A DNA stretch of 64,000 nt from CAG-791 sp963593905 (GCA_963593905.1 CAVBBL010000001.1:62001-126000); one strand, 5' to 3'; positions 15,753-25,553 are shown, counted from the first letter of the stretch. Numbers and translations: made by a program. The notes: generated from the letters alone by a model not told the origin.

Positions 15753-17186
15753 ATGAAACATTTGGAAAATAAAATCATGCTCATTACGTATTCGGATTCC
15801 ATGGGTCATGATCTGAAGGATTTAAAAGAAGTATTGAACACCTACTTTTCAGAGGCCATCGGCGGTGTGCACATCCTGCCCTTTTTCCCTTCCTCCGGAG
15901 ACCGGGGCTTTGCGCCAATGGAATATAAGGAAGTGGACCCCGTATTTGGTAATTGGGACGATGTAAAGGCCATTGCTGAAAATTACTACCTGATGTTTGA
16001 TTACATGATCAATCATATTTCTGCACACAGCCCTTATTATCAGGATTTTCTGGAAAAGAAGGATGCTTCAAAATGGCATGACCTTTTTATCCGCTATAAG
16101 GATTTTTGGGAAGGCGGCGAACCTACCGATGAGCAGGTGGATAAGATTTATAAGAGAAAGCCCAGAGCGCCCTATGTCATTGCACACTTTGCTGACGGTA
16201 CCGAGGAAAAGGTGTGGTGTACCTTTGATGAGGAGCAGATCGATATTAATTGTAAGAGTGAGACTGCCAAAGAATTCCTTCGGAGCAACTTAGAGTGGAT
16301 GGCGGATCACGGCGCCGCTTTGATTCGTCTGGATGCCTTTGCCTACGCTACCAAGCGCGCTGATACTTCCTGCTTCTTCGTGGAGCCGGATGTGTGGGAA
16401 CTGTTAAAAGAGGCAGAGGATATCTTAAAGCCCAAGGGCGTAGAGATCCTGCCGGAGATTCATGAGCACTATACCATGCAGCAGAAGATTGCAGCCAAGG
16501 ATTTCCCTGTTTACGACTTTGCGCTGCCGATGCTTTTGTTAAACGGCATTTACTACGGACAGACCCAGTATCTGAAGCATTGGCTGGAAATCTGCCCTCG
16601 GAACTGCTTCACCACCCTGGATACCCATGACGGCATCGGCGTGGTGGATGTCAAGGATCTGCTGCCGGATGAAGAAATCTTAAAGACCAAAGAGGACATC
16701 TTTAAGTACGGGGCCAATGTAAAGAAGATTTACAGCTCGGAGGCTTATAACAATTTGGACATCTACCAGGTGAACTGCTCTTATTATTCAGCATTGGGAG
16801 ATGATGATGACGCCTACCTCCTGGCAAGAGCAGTGCAGTTCTTTGCACCCGGCATTCCGCAGGTCTACTATGTGGGACTTTTAGCAGGTAAAAACGACTT
16901 AAAGCTCTTAGAAGAGACCAAGGTGGGACGCAACATCAACCGCCATTACTACACAAAGGAAGAAATCGCGCAGGAAGTAAAAAGACCTGTGGTGGCCAGC
17001 CTGTTGAAGCTCATGGAGTTCCGCAACACAGCAGATGCCTTTAACGGCAGCTTTGAGATGGAGAATACGGATGATCATTCTCTGCGTATAGTCCGCAGAA
17101 ATGGAAATGATGAGGCAGTACTGGATGCAGATTTTGCAGCCAGGAAATTCACCGTGACTCACAACGGAGAGACCATTGCATTTTAA
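15753..17186 (+). CDS. gtfA: Sucrose phosphorylase-like GH13_18 enzyme
   Basis: Phosphorolyses an alpha-glucoside, classically sucrose to glucose 1-phosphate and fructose. It is 477 aa. GH13 motifs are present: DYMINHIS (motif I), IRLDAFAYATK with nucleophile D194, EILPEIHEH with acid/base E235, and TLDTHDGIG. ATG 15753 follows GTGAGG and gives MKHLENKIMLITYSDS, the usual start of the family; an upstream in-frame start at 15681 overlaps the GH1 gene and lacks family similarity. Subfamily 18 also holds glucosylglycerate and sucrose 6-phosphate phosphorylases, so the exact substrate is open. Confidence 0.88.
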   Translation: MKHLENKIMLITYSDSMGHDLKDLKEVLNTYFSEAIGGVHILPFFPSSGDRGFAPMEYKEVDPVFGNWDDVKAIAENYYLMFDYMINHISAHSPYYQDFLEKKDASKWHDLFIRYKDFWEGGEPTDEQVDKIYKRKPRAPYVIAHFADGTEEKVWCTFDEEQIDINCKSETAKEFLRSNLEWMADHGAALIRLDAFAYATKRADTSCFFVEPDVWELLKEAEDILKPKGVEILPEIHEHYTMQQKIAAKDFPVYDFALPMLLLNGIYYGQTQYLKHWLEICPRNCFTTLDTHDGIGVVDVKDLLPDEEILKTKEDIFKYGANVKKIYSSEAYNNLDIYQVNCSYYSALGDDDDAYLLARAVQFFAPGIPQVYYVGLLAGKNDLKLLEETKVGRNINRHYYTKEEIAQEVKRPVVASLLKLMEFRNTADAFNGSFEMENTDDHSLRIVRRNGNDEAVLDADFAARKFTVTHNGETIAF

Positions 17187-17209
17187 TACAGTATGCAGAT
17201 AAATGAAAA

Positions 17210-17251
17210 GTCGGTATATTCGCAGCAACAGCGAATATGCCGGCTTTTTTT
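17210..17251 (+). terminator. Terminator after the glucoside operon
   Basis: The stem GTCGGTATATTCGC / GCGAATATGCCGGC with a 7-nt loop is followed by a run of seven T. Confidence 0.92.
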
Positions 17252-17330
17252 CTGGACAGAGAAGAGAAGCTGATGCAAAATAAATAGAGTATGGATACAG
17301 AGTGATTGTTTGATGGGAAAGCGGATATAA

Positions 17331-19742
17331 ATGTTATTTGGAAAAAAGAACGAAGAGCAGGCTGAAACGGAACGGGGAAAAAGGAAACAGCGAAGTAAGG
17401 CAGAAAAAACAGCAGCCGTTTTGGTGGCAGCTGCTGCCTTGTACTGTGCTGGTTTTTTCTGTGTGTATGCACCGGCCAGAGAAGCACTTTGCCAGGGCAT
17501 TTCTGAACTTTTTGGTCTTGATGATCAGAATGGGGATGAACTGGGAATTTACGATCTCTCACCCATGGATGAAGAGGGGCAAAAGCGCGTACAGCAGGAA
17601 GCACCGATTGATGAGGAGGATACCTGGACAATCTGTTATTATATGATTGGTTCTGACCTGGAGGATATGGAGGAAAACGACCTCTCTGAGTTGACCAAAG
17701 TAATAACGGAAAAAAAGAAGGCGGAGAATCAGGAGAGTGCACAGAGTATTTTGATGCAGCAGATCAGTGACTATGCAAAAGAACTGTCTATGAACGGCCT
17801 TGATTTTCCGGAATATCTCTATGAACCCCTGCGGCCGGAGGCCTCCAGCGAATCTATGACGGAGAATGTGATTGTAGCGGATCGGGATGGAATGGCCTCA
17901 GAGGATATCAGCGAGATCTGCAGCGGTGCTGTCTCAGATAGGATCAATGTGGTCATACAGACCGGCGGTGCTACCAGATGGAGCAATGCCCGGATCAATC
18001 CCAATAAAACCCAGCGCTTTCATGTGAAAGACGGTAAGCTGGAGGAAATAGAAAATATGCCTCTGCAGGATAGCTGCAGTGCGGATACGTTGGCGGATTT
18101 TCTGAAGTTCTGTGATGAAAAGTATCCGGCAGATCACCGTATTGTCGTTTTGTGGGATCACGGCGGCGGTGCTTTGGGCTATGGAAAGGACGATATTTTT
18201 GGTTCCTCCATGTCATTGAAGGATCTACAGGACGCTTTTGCACAGGTGTGTGAATCTGACCCTGCAAATCCGCATTACGAGATCATCGGATTTGATGCTT
18301 GTCTGATGGCCTCTCTGGAAAATGCTCATGCGCTTTACGGATACGGAAAGTATCTGGTGGGGAGTGAGGAGACGGAACCGGGCGCCGGTTGGAGTCATGA
18401 TTCCTATCTACAAGCCATGGCGCAGAATCCAACCATGAGTCCGGCGGCAATCGGGGAGGCAATTGTGGATTCTTTCGTAGATTTTTATATGGATAAGAAC
18501 TGTGGAATCGGCAATATGCCTTTTTACTCCATTACGACCTCCTTTTCCTTAATCGACTTAAATAAGGCGGAGGAGACCTATCAATCCTACTGTGCCTTAA
18601 ACGAAAAGCTCCTGGAGGACGCTGTACAGGACAGCAGTGTATTGACAAAAATCGGCAGCGCAGCCCAGAATGCCACACGCATGGCCGGAGAATCCTATGA
18701 AATCTATAATCTGATTGATCTGGGCAATTATATGGAAGCTTTGTCATCTCTTTATCCTAAGGAGTGCGGGGAAGTGATGGAAAATTTACAGGAGTCGGTC
18801 CTGTATCACAGAGGCAATGGGTATCTGTCTGAGGCAGTGGGCATAAACGTGTACATGCCTGTCACTATGGGAAGAACGGAAGGATTATGGTTTTTCCTGC
18901 CTTATGCGGAAAGTGTCTGTGAAGATACAGCAACGCGCGCCCTGTATTACTATAAGATCTCCGGATGTCTGAATCAGGAATTGCAGGACTATGTCACCGA
19001 GCAGGGATATGGCACGGCGAAAACCATTGACATCTCCGGTCTTGAAAAGCTGCGGGAGAATACCATTTCCCTGAGTAAAAATGGATTTCAGATTTCCTTA
19101 GATAATAAGCAAAGAGAAAACTATCAGACTGCAGAGGTAGAGATTGCAAGGTACGAGGAAGACAGCGATAGGTTGATCAGCTATGGCCGAAGCAGTCAGA
19201 TAACCGAAAAGAATGGAACAATCAGTGTGGATTTCGGCGGAAAATGGATTTGTATGGACGGACAGCCGCTTTATGTGGAGGTGGTCAGTGAGTCTGAGGA
19301 CAGTACAGTTTACAGAGGTCCGGTCACCATCAACGACGAAAATTACTACCTGCTCTTTTCCTATGACCATAATACGGGTAATGTTACCTTAAATGGTGCC
19401 TCCATCTACAATGCGCAGGCAGGAGCGGATGCGTCGTCGGCTCATGTGATCGGAAAGACCACGATTTCCCTGCAGCCGGGTGATGTGATCAGACCGGTTT
19501 ATGAGGTACTTGATTTTTCCACAGATACCCAAAGCAGGCAGGAGGGCGAGAGGAAAATTATATTCGGTAAGTCTACCCGAATCGCCATGGAGAGTCTGTC
19601 GGACGGGACTTATCTGTCCGCGGCAGTGCTGACGGATATACGGGGAGATTCCTATTATTCCGGTGTGGTGGAACAGGTGGTAGAGGATGGAAGCCTAAAG
19701 CAGCAAAGAACCAGTGATGAGTTTGTAGGGAGCAGTTATTAA
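17331..19742 (+). CDS. Membrane-anchored clostripain-like (C11) peptidase
   Basis: An 803-aa protein with a basic N-terminus and one hydrophobic segment (about residues 27-48, no lipobox). The C11 catalytic pair sits in LWDHGGGALG (His277) and GFDACLMAS (Cys324). The long C-terminal half (about residues 560-800), with beta-rich repeats, has no obvious family. The single N-terminal segment suggests a surface protein facing outward, made as its own unit between two glycosidase genes. The ribosome site is weak (GGGAAAGCGG). Arg-type specificity is known for clostripain but is not predictable here. Self-processing, common in the family, is possible. Confidence 0.85.
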   Translation: MLFGKKNEEQAETERGKRKQRSKAEKTAAVLVAAAALYCAGFFCVYAPAREALCQGISELFGLDDQNGDELGIYDLSPMDEEGQKRVQQEAPIDEEDTWTICYYMIGSDLEDMEENDLSELTKVITEKKKAENQESAQSILMQQISDYAKELSMNGLDFPEYLYEPLRPEASSESMTENVIVADRDGMASEDISEICSGAVSDRINVVIQTGGATRWSNARINPNKTQRFHVKDGKLEEIENMPLQDSCSADTLADFLKFCDEKYPADHRIVVLWDHGGGALGYGKDDIFGSSMSLKDLQDAFAQVCESDPANPHYEIIGFDACLMASLENAHALYGYGKYLVGSEETEPGAGWSHDSYLQAMAQNPTMSPAAIGEAIVDSFVDFYMDKNCGIGNMPFYSITTSFSLIDLNKAEETYQSYCALNEKLLEDAVQDSSVLTKIGSAAQNATRMAGESYEIYNLIDLGNYMEALSSLYPKECGEVMENLQESVLYHRGNGYLSEAVGINVYMPVTMGRTEGLWFFLPYAESVCEDTATRALYYYKISGCLNQELQDYVTEQGYGTAKTIDISGLEKLRENTISLSKNGFQISLDNKQRENYQTAEVEIARYEEDSDRLISYGRSSQITEKNGTISVDFGGKWICMDGQPLYVEVVSESEDSTVYRGPVTINDENYYLLFSYDHNTGNVTLNGASIYNAQAGADASSAHVIGKTTISLQPGDVIRPVYEVLDFSTDTQSRQEGERKIIFGKSTRIAMESLSDGTYLSAAVLTDIRGDSYYSGVVEQVVEDGSLKQQRTSDEFVGSSY

Positions 19743-19773
19743 ATATAAACAAAAGTGAAATAAATGGCTGATA

Positions 19774-19800
19774 AAAACGCTGATCTAATCAGCATTTCCT
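19774..19800 (+). terminator. Weak hairpin after the C11 peptidase gene
   Basis: GCTGAT-CTA-ATCAGC is followed by ATTTCCTT, a short stem with a poor T run. Confidence 0.35.
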
Positions 19801-19833
19801 TAGAATAGTAAAGAAATAAGGGGGAGGCAGATT

Positions 19834-21708
19834 TTGAAACTTACACTTACAGAGCAGCAAAAAGAATATGAGGCCCTGGTGCGGGAGACGGCACAGATTC
19901 TGGCAGAGGGAACAGAGCAGGGGAGTTTTATTCTGATGGCCAGGGAAGAGAAAGAGGGAATCCCGGGCTATCGATTTGAAAAGAACGATGATGTTTTGTA
20001 CATCGAATATGCAGACAGAACCGATCTTTGCCGGGCGTTGCTGGCAGCAGCGCAGAGTGCGGAAAAAAGCGGAGCAGAGAGCCGCAGCTTTGCAGAATTG
20101 GGCTATATGGCAGACTGCTCCCGAAATGGTGTGCTGCGGGTGGAGTCTATCAAGGAACTGATTCGCACGCTTTCCATGATGGGCTATCATTTTCTGGGAC
20201 TCTATATCGAGGATACCATTCGGGTGGAGGGGGAACCTTACACAGGCTATATGCGGGGCGCTTACTCTAAGGAAGAAATCCAGGAGGCGGTGGCCTACGG
20301 TGAGATTTTCGGCATGGAAATAAGACCTTATGTGCAGACATTGGCGCACTTTAATCAGCTGACCCGCTATCCACATTATCAGGCTTTTATTGACACAGCG
20401 GATATTCTGCTGGCAGAGGATGAGCGAACCTATGCTTTTCTGGATCGTTACCTGGGCGCTGTGGCAGCGGCCTTTTCTTCCAAGCGGATTAATATCGGCA
20501 TGGATGAGGCGCATATGATCGGTCTTGGAAAATATCTGGACATTCATGGATATCAGGACAGAATTGGGATTATGCAGAGACATCTGGATCGCGTGCTGGA
20601 GATCTGCCGCAAATATGGATTGCAGCCACAGATGTGGAGTGATATGTTCTTCCGTCTCTCTCAAGGCGGCGACTATTATGCCGCAGGAGGCGCAAAGGCA
20701 GCAGATAATACCAAAATCGAGATCCCGGAGGGGGTGGAACTAGCCTATTGGGATTATTATTCCACAGACGAAGCACATTATGAAAAAATGCTGGACAGCC
20801 ATTTTGCACTGACTTCCCATATCACTTTTGCCGGTGGTGCCTGGAAGTGGAGCGGCTTTACACCCAATAATCATTACAGTATTGCTATTGGTAAGGCAGC
20901 TATGACAGCCTGCAAAAAGAAGGGGATTTCTTCTGTCGTCATCACCGGATGGGGAGACAACGGCACAGAGGCCAGTCAGTTCTCCACATTACCGGCGCTT
21001 TTCGCCGATGCCAATGAGGCATATGCCGGCGCATTGAAGGAGGAGGCATTCAGAATATTGACAGGAATCTCCTGGGGGGATTATCTGCTTGCTGATATTG
21101 CTAATCCTGACGCAGAAAAGCCCGGTGCCTTGAACAACGCCAGCAAATTCCTGTTTTACAATGATCCCTTTACCGGGACCTTTGATTCTATTGCGGCTTC
21201 CCTTAAGGAAAACTATTACAAAGAGGCAGTAGAGAAACTGGATGCAGCACTGATCCGCAGTGAGAAGAGCAGATTTTCTCAGGTGCTGCGCACCCAGGCA
21301 GGGCTTTGCCAGTCTCTTACTATGAAGGCGGATCTGGGAATTCGCCTGCGGAAAGCTTATCTGGCAGGAGATAAGGAGACGCTGCGTCTTGTGGGAGAGA
21401 TGGAGATCCCTGAGTTGGCGGTGGAACTGGATGCGTTCTATCACGCTTTCAAGGAACAGTGGTACAAGGAAAATAAGACATTTGGTTTTGATGTACAGTC
21501 TATCCGTATCGGCGGTCTTCGTCAGCGCCTCATCGAGGTGGGAGAGAGTCTGCGCAATTATGTAAATGGTGTGACAGACAGAATCGAAGAGCTGGAAGAA
21601 CCCTTGCTTCCTTTTGCCTATGGATGGAATGGGGAGGCACCGGAGACAGAGTTGACGAAGCTTGCCTATTTTGAGTGGGCGAACATAACAACACCTTCCG
21701 CCCTATAG
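19834..21708 (+). CDS. GH20 beta-N-acetylhexosaminidase
   Basis: A 624-aa cytoplasmic (no signal peptide) GH20-type enzyme acting on terminal GlcNAc or GalNAc residues. The catalytic Asp-Glu pair is D224-E225 in NIGMDEAHMIGLGKY, inside a TIM-barrel region that starts around ELGYMADCSRNGVL. The start codon is TTG with GGGGGAGG 7 bp upstream; no ATG gives the same spacing. A C-terminal helical region (about 430-600) is typical of this bacterial subgroup. Being intracellular, it probably trims imported amino-sugar disaccharides, perhaps brought in by a transporter encoded elsewhere. Confidence 0.85.
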   Translation: MKLTLTEQQKEYEALVRETAQILAEGTEQGSFILMAREEKEGIPGYRFEKNDDVLYIEYADRTDLCRALLAAAQSAEKSGAESRSFAELGYMADCSRNGVLRVESIKELIRTLSMMGYHFLGLYIEDTIRVEGEPYTGYMRGAYSKEEIQEAVAYGEIFGMEIRPYVQTLAHFNQLTRYPHYQAFIDTADILLAEDERTYAFLDRYLGAVAAAFSSKRINIGMDEAHMIGLGKYLDIHGYQDRIGIMQRHLDRVLEICRKYGLQPQMWSDMFFRLSQGGDYYAAGGAKAADNTKIEIPEGVELAYWDYYSTDEAHYEKMLDSHFALTSHITFAGGAWKWSGFTPNNHYSIAIGKAAMTACKKKGISSVVITGWGDNGTEASQFSTLPALFADANEAYAGALKEEAFRILTGISWGDYLLADIANPDAEKPGALNNASKFLFYNDPFTGTFDSIAASLKENYYKEAVEKLDAALIRSEKSRFSQVLRTQAGLCQSLTMKADLGIRLRKAYLAGDKETLRLVGEMEIPELAVELDAFYHAFKEQWYKENKTFGFDVQSIRIGGLRQRLIEVGESLRNYVNGVTDRIEELEEPLLPFAYGWNGEAPETELTKLAYFEWANITTPSAL

Positions 21709-21830
21709 GATTTTGAAGCTCTGTACGTATAGTTTGATGATGCGTAATGCTGGTTTGCATCAGAGAGTTTTCCTTCGCATGAAAATAAGTACTATGGAAA
21801 TGAGCAAGAACGAAGTAAGTAACTGTAAAA

Positions 21831-23579
21831 ATGGAAGTTATGGAAGCTATGAAGAAAGAAAACACGGATAAAGAAGCGGAAGAAAAGGAGCTTCAAGTGC
21901 AGGACGCCGTCAGGCAGCAGGAAAACCAAAAAGCAGATTTGTGCTTAAAAAGTAAAGCTGTCTACACCAGTCTTAAAGATTACACAGAGCCCCTCAGCGT
22001 ATTGATCGCCGGTGAGAGAATCCTGGCGGTGGTGCCCTGGGGAGAGGAAGGTGCCTATACAGACAGTCATACAAAAGTGTTGGATCTGGGAGAGCAGATG
22101 ATTATGCCCGGCTTCGTGGATGCCCACACCCATTTCTTTTTGGGCGCCTTTGCAAGCTGTGACAGGGTATGTGACGCTCCGGTGTGTGCCTGCTCTGAGA
22201 AAGCCTGCGTGGAGGCAATGAAGGAATTTGCCAGAAAACATCCCGGAGAAACCAGGCTTCGGGGGCGGGGATGGTTCGTCAGCGCCTGGGAAAATAAAAA
22301 GATGCCCACCAAGGAGAGCCTGGATGAGGCCTTCCCGGATTTGCCTGTCTATATGCAGTCCATTGATGCCCATTGCTATTGGCTGAACAGCATGGCCTTA
22401 AAGGAATGCGGGATCACCAGAGACAGTACGGTAAAAAGCGGCTACATACAGAAGGGACCGGACGGAGAGCCGGATGGCCTGCTGGCAGAGATCGAGGCCT
22501 GCGTTCCTGCAGATCGAATGTATCATGATTTCCCGGCGGAGGAGGAAAAGGAGATTTATCTGCAGCTCCTTGAGCAGCTGGCCAGGTGGGGGATTACTTC
22601 TGTCAGCGAGATGACTTCCTCCGAGTACGATGATAGCCATGAGAGAAAATACAGGCTGCTGCAGGAAATTAAGGAAGAAGGAAAGCTGAGCGCCAGAGTT
22701 CATATCTATACAAAACTGGTGGACTGTGAGAATTATCAGGCAGTGACAAGGCTGCGGGAAAAGTATCAATCTCCGGATATACAGTTTACAGGTCTTAAGG
22801 GATTTGTAGACGGTGTGTTGGAAGCACATACCGGGATGCTGGTGGAGCCTTACAGCGACAGGCCGGACACCCGGGGAGATGGTATGCCGCTTTTTTCTCA
22901 GGAAGACTTAAATGGCTGGATCACCCAGGCAAATAAGGAAGGCCTGCCGGTGCGACTGCACTGCGTGGGGGACGGGGCAGTGCGCATGGCATTAAACGGC
23001 TTTGCAGCCTCTAAGAAGGCCAATGGCGCAGCCTATGAAGAGGCCGGACTCCCCAATGCGATTGAGCATATTGAGGTCATCCATCCTGATGATATTGATC
23101 GGTTTAAGGAATTGCATGTCATTCCTTCCATGCAGCCTATGCATCTGGTGATGGATAAGGACAGCGAATATCCCATCATCGGCAAGGAACGGGCACATTT
23201 TGAGTGGATGGAAAAGACGCTTCTGGAAAAGACTGGGATATTGGCCATTGGCACAGACTATCCGGTGACGGCTCTGACACCCTTTGAGACCATTTATGCG
23301 GCCATTACCCGTTGTACTCTACAGGGTGAGGAAGCGTGCCTGAATCCGGAGGAGTGTCTGACCATGGCGCAAGTGCTCCGGGGGTATACCATGGCCGGCG
23401 CTATCGTCTATGGAAGAGAGCGGGAGATTGGCTCTCTGGAGCCCGGAAAATATGCGGATATCGCCGTGATTGACAGAGATCTATTCAAAGTACAGCCCGG
23501 GGAAATTCTTAAGCGCGAAGTGGTAATGACCGTGATGAATGGGAAGATTGTGTATTCTGCGCTGCCCTTTGCGTATTAA
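21831..23579 (+). CDS. Amidohydrolase of the YtcJ type
   Basis: Metal-dependent hydrolase of the amidohydrolase 3 group, 582 aa. The metal site is suggested by GFVDAHTHFF (HxH), LHCVGDGAVR and AIGTDYPV. A variable N-terminal tail of about 40 residues precedes the domain; the start is uncertain because no good ribosome site is present and Met codons lie at residues 1, 4 and 7. Members of this group act on amides, N-acyl compounds or unknown xenobiotics, so no substrate is named. It stands alone, 122 bp after the GH20 gene; that gap shows nothing else. Confidence 0.8.
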   Translation: MEVMEAMKKENTDKEAEEKELQVQDAVRQQENQKADLCLKSKAVYTSLKDYTEPLSVLIAGERILAVVPWGEEGAYTDSHTKVLDLGEQMIMPGFVDAHTHFFLGAFASCDRVCDAPVCACSEKACVEAMKEFARKHPGETRLRGRGWFVSAWENKKMPTKESLDEAFPDLPVYMQSIDAHCYWLNSMALKECGITRDSTVKSGYIQKGPDGEPDGLLAEIEACVPADRMYHDFPAEEEKEIYLQLLEQLARWGITSVSEMTSSEYDDSHERKYRLLQEIKEEGKLSARVHIYTKLVDCENYQAVTRLREKYQSPDIQFTGLKGFVDGVLEAHTGMLVEPYSDRPDTRGDGMPLFSQEDLNGWITQANKEGLPVRLHCVGDGAVRMALNGFAASKKANGAAYEEAGLPNAIEHIEVIHPDDIDRFKELHVIPSMQPMHLVMDKDSEYPIIGKERAHFEWMEKTLLEKTGILAIGTDYPVTALTPFETIYAAITRCTLQGEEACLNPEECLTMAQVLRGYTMAGAIVYGREREIGSLEPGKYADIAVIDRDLFKVQPGEILKREVVMTVMNGKIVYSALPFAY

Positions 23580-23594
23580 TTTGGAACAGAAATT

Positions 23595-23613
23595 GGGAAT
23601 ATCGGATATTCCC
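23595..23613 (+). other. Short perfect palindrome
   Basis: GGGAATATC-G-GATATTCCC lies between the amidohydrolase and reductase genes. It could be an operator; without a T run it is a poor terminator. Confidence 0.35.
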
Positions 23614-23659
23614 GGCATAAACAGATAAATCTACACAGAGTCCCGCAGAGGAGATCTAT

Positions 23660-24796
23660 ATGGAATTATTTAACGCAAATAAAAAACTGGGCTTTGGTTT
23701 GATGCGGCTGCCTTTGACGAATCCGGATGATGGTGGCAGCATCGATATGACGCTGACCAATCAAATGGTAGATACATTTCTGGAGAGAGGTTTTACCTAC
23801 TTCGATACAGCCTGGATGTATTGCAATTTCCGCAGTGAAAATGTTGTAAAAGAGGCATTGGTAGATCGGCATCCCAGGGAAAGTTTTACCATCACGACCA
23901 AACTGCATGCAGGATATATCAAGACAAAAGAGGACAGAGAAACTTTTTTTAAAGAGCAGATGCGAAAGACCGGTGTGTCGTATTTCGACTACTATATGAT
24001 TCATGATATCGGCAAGAATCACTACAAGATTTATAATGAACTGGACTGCTTTTCCTGGATCCAAGAGAAAAAGAAAGCAGGTTTGGCAAGGCATATCGGC
24101 TTTTCCTTCCACGATGACGCTGCGTTCCTGGATCAGGTGCTGACGGAGCATCCGGAGATGGAATTCGTACAATTACAGGTGAATTACCTGGATTGGGAAA
24201 ATGTCAGCATCCAGTCACGGAAGTGCTGTGAGGTGGCCGCTAAGCACGGTAAGCCGGTGATCGTCATGGAACCGGTAAAGGGCGGCACTCTGGCCAAAGT
24301 GCCGGCGGCTGTGGAAAAAAGTTTTAAGGAATATGCACCGGAGATGTCCATCCCTTCCTGGGCTATTCGCTTTGCGGCCAGTCAGCCCGGGGTTAGTTTG
24401 GTACTAAGCGGCATGAGTGATATGGAACAGGTGTTGGATAATACGGGCTTTATGACAGATTTCAAGCCTCTTAATGAGGAAGAACTGGCATTGATCCGGC
24501 AGGCTGTGCGAACCATTAACGGGGGCATTGCAATTCCCTGTACCGGCTGTTCTTACTGTACTGACGGATGTCCCATGAATATTCCCATTCCCCGCTATTT
24601 TTCTCTTTATAATGCGGATAAGCAGGAGGATCCGGAGAAGGGCTGGACCTCTCAGGGCTCATACTATGACAGACTGACAGAGAACTTTGGGAAAGCCAGC
24701 ACCTGTGTCGGCTGTGGGCAGTGCGAGAGAGTCTGTCCCCAGCATCTGACGATTCGAAATTATCTGAAGGATGTGGCGGAGCATTTTGAAGGATAG
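23660..24796 (+). CDS. Aldo/keto reductase with two C-terminal [4Fe-4S] clusters
   Basis: A 378-aa protein common in anaerobes. The N-terminal TIM barrel has YFDTAWMYCN (catalytic Asp/Tyr) and TTKLHAGYI (Lys). The C-terminal ferredoxin-like part has CTGCSYCTDGCPMNIPIP and CVGCGQCERVCPQHL, giving two clusters. It presumably reduces an aldehyde or ketone with electrons passed through the clusters; the substrate is unknown. It has a good start with GAGGAG at 23648-23653. The HEPN/MNT pair follows after 20 bp. Confidence 0.9.
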   Translation: MELFNANKKLGFGLMRLPLTNPDDGGSIDMTLTNQMVDTFLERGFTYFDTAWMYCNFRSENVVKEALVDRHPRESFTITTKLHAGYIKTKEDRETFFKEQMRKTGVSYFDYYMIHDIGKNHYKIYNELDCFSWIQEKKKAGLARHIGFSFHDDAAFLDQVLTEHPEMEFVQLQVNYLDWENVSIQSRKCCEVAAKHGKPVIVMEPVKGGTLAKVPAAVEKSFKEYAPEMSIPSWAIRFAASQPGVSLVLSGMSDMEQVLDNTGFMTDFKPLNEEELALIRQAVRTINGGIAIPCTGCSYCTDGCPMNIPIPRYFSLYNADKQEDPEKGWTSQGSYYDRLTENFGKASTCVGCGQCERVCPQHLTIRNYLKDVAEHFEG

Positions 24797-24816
24797 TTTG
24801 TAGGAAGGAGATGCAG

Positions 24817-25149
24817 ATGAGTCAAAATGAGATAAAGAATTTACTGATTCTGTACCGGAATGAAATAGAGCGGGGAATAAAGCCGATTAATACGAAGATC
24901 ATTTTGTACGGATCCTATGCAAGGGGGGATTTCCGACCTGATTCGGATGTAGACGTAATGATTTTACTGAATACAGGAGAGGAAGAAATCAATCAGATCG
25001 AAACGAAGATCTGTGATATTACGTATGAGTTTAATAACGATTATGGAACAGATATAATGCCGATAGTTCAGAGTGAAAAGAATTTTGAATACTGGAAGAA
25101 AGCGGACATGTTTTATAAAAACGTAGAGAGGGAAGGTGTTCTCATTTGA
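24817..25149 (+). CDS. MNT-type nucleotidyltransferase (antitoxin partner)
   Basis: A 110-aa minimal nucleotidyltransferase. The motif GSYARGDFRPDSDVDVMI (about residues 31-48) carries the GS and DxD residues of the polymerase-beta fold. ATG 24817 is preferred to the ATG at 24811 because the AAGGAG site ends directly against the latter. Its stop overlaps the start of a HEPN gene, the classic toxin-antitoxin arrangement in which this protein neutralises the HEPN RNase, in studied cases by nucleotide addition. The base use is more AT-rich than in its neighbours, suggesting transfer. Confidence 0.85.
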   Translation: MSQNEIKNLLILYRNEIERGIKPINTKIILYGSYARGDFRPDSDVDVMILLNTGEEEINQIETKICDITYEFNNDYGTDIMPIVQSEKNFEYWKKADMFYKNVEREGVLI

Positions 25150-25553
25150 GTACTTCATATGAAGAAGGAACCTGTAGGGATGTAGCGGGATATAAGTTCG
25201 AGAGGGCAAAAGAGGACATGGAGTCTGCAGAATTACTTTTTGAAGCAGGCATGTACAGGCCTTCCAATAATCGGGCATATTACGCCTGCTTTCATGCGAT
25301 AGATGCTGTTCTTGCATTGGAACCCATCGCCTTCAAAAAGCATAAGGATACGCTCGCATATTTTAATAAAAACTATATCCATACAGAACTATTTCCTAAA
25401 GATATCGGTCGTAAGATTTCAAGACTTGAGGTTATACGCCACAAAAGCGACTATGACACTTTTTATATAGCGAGCAAAGTAGATACAGCAGAGCAAATTG
25501 CTGTGGCTAAGGAGGTTATTGAACTTGTAAAAAAATTTCTTGAGAGTGTATGA
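25146..25553 (+). CDS. HEPN-domain protein (putative toxin RNase)
   Basis: A 135-aa all-helical HEPN protein (PF05168-like). The RAYYACFHAIDAVL segment holds an Arg-x6-His that fits the RX4-6H active site, and RHKSDYD near residue 95 matches the family's second conserved region. It begins with TTG, overlapping the MNT stop codon by 4 nt, with GGAAGG upstream. It probably acts as an RNase toxin when free of its partner. The 37 bp to the convergent HD gene shows no clear terminator. Confidence 0.85.
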   Translation: MSTSYEEGTCRDVAGYKFERAKEDMESAELLFEAGMYRPSNNRAYYACFHAIDAVLALEPIAFKKHKDTLAYFNKNYIHTELFPKDIGRKISRLEVIRHKSDYDTFYIASKVDTAEQIAVAKEVIELVKKFLESV

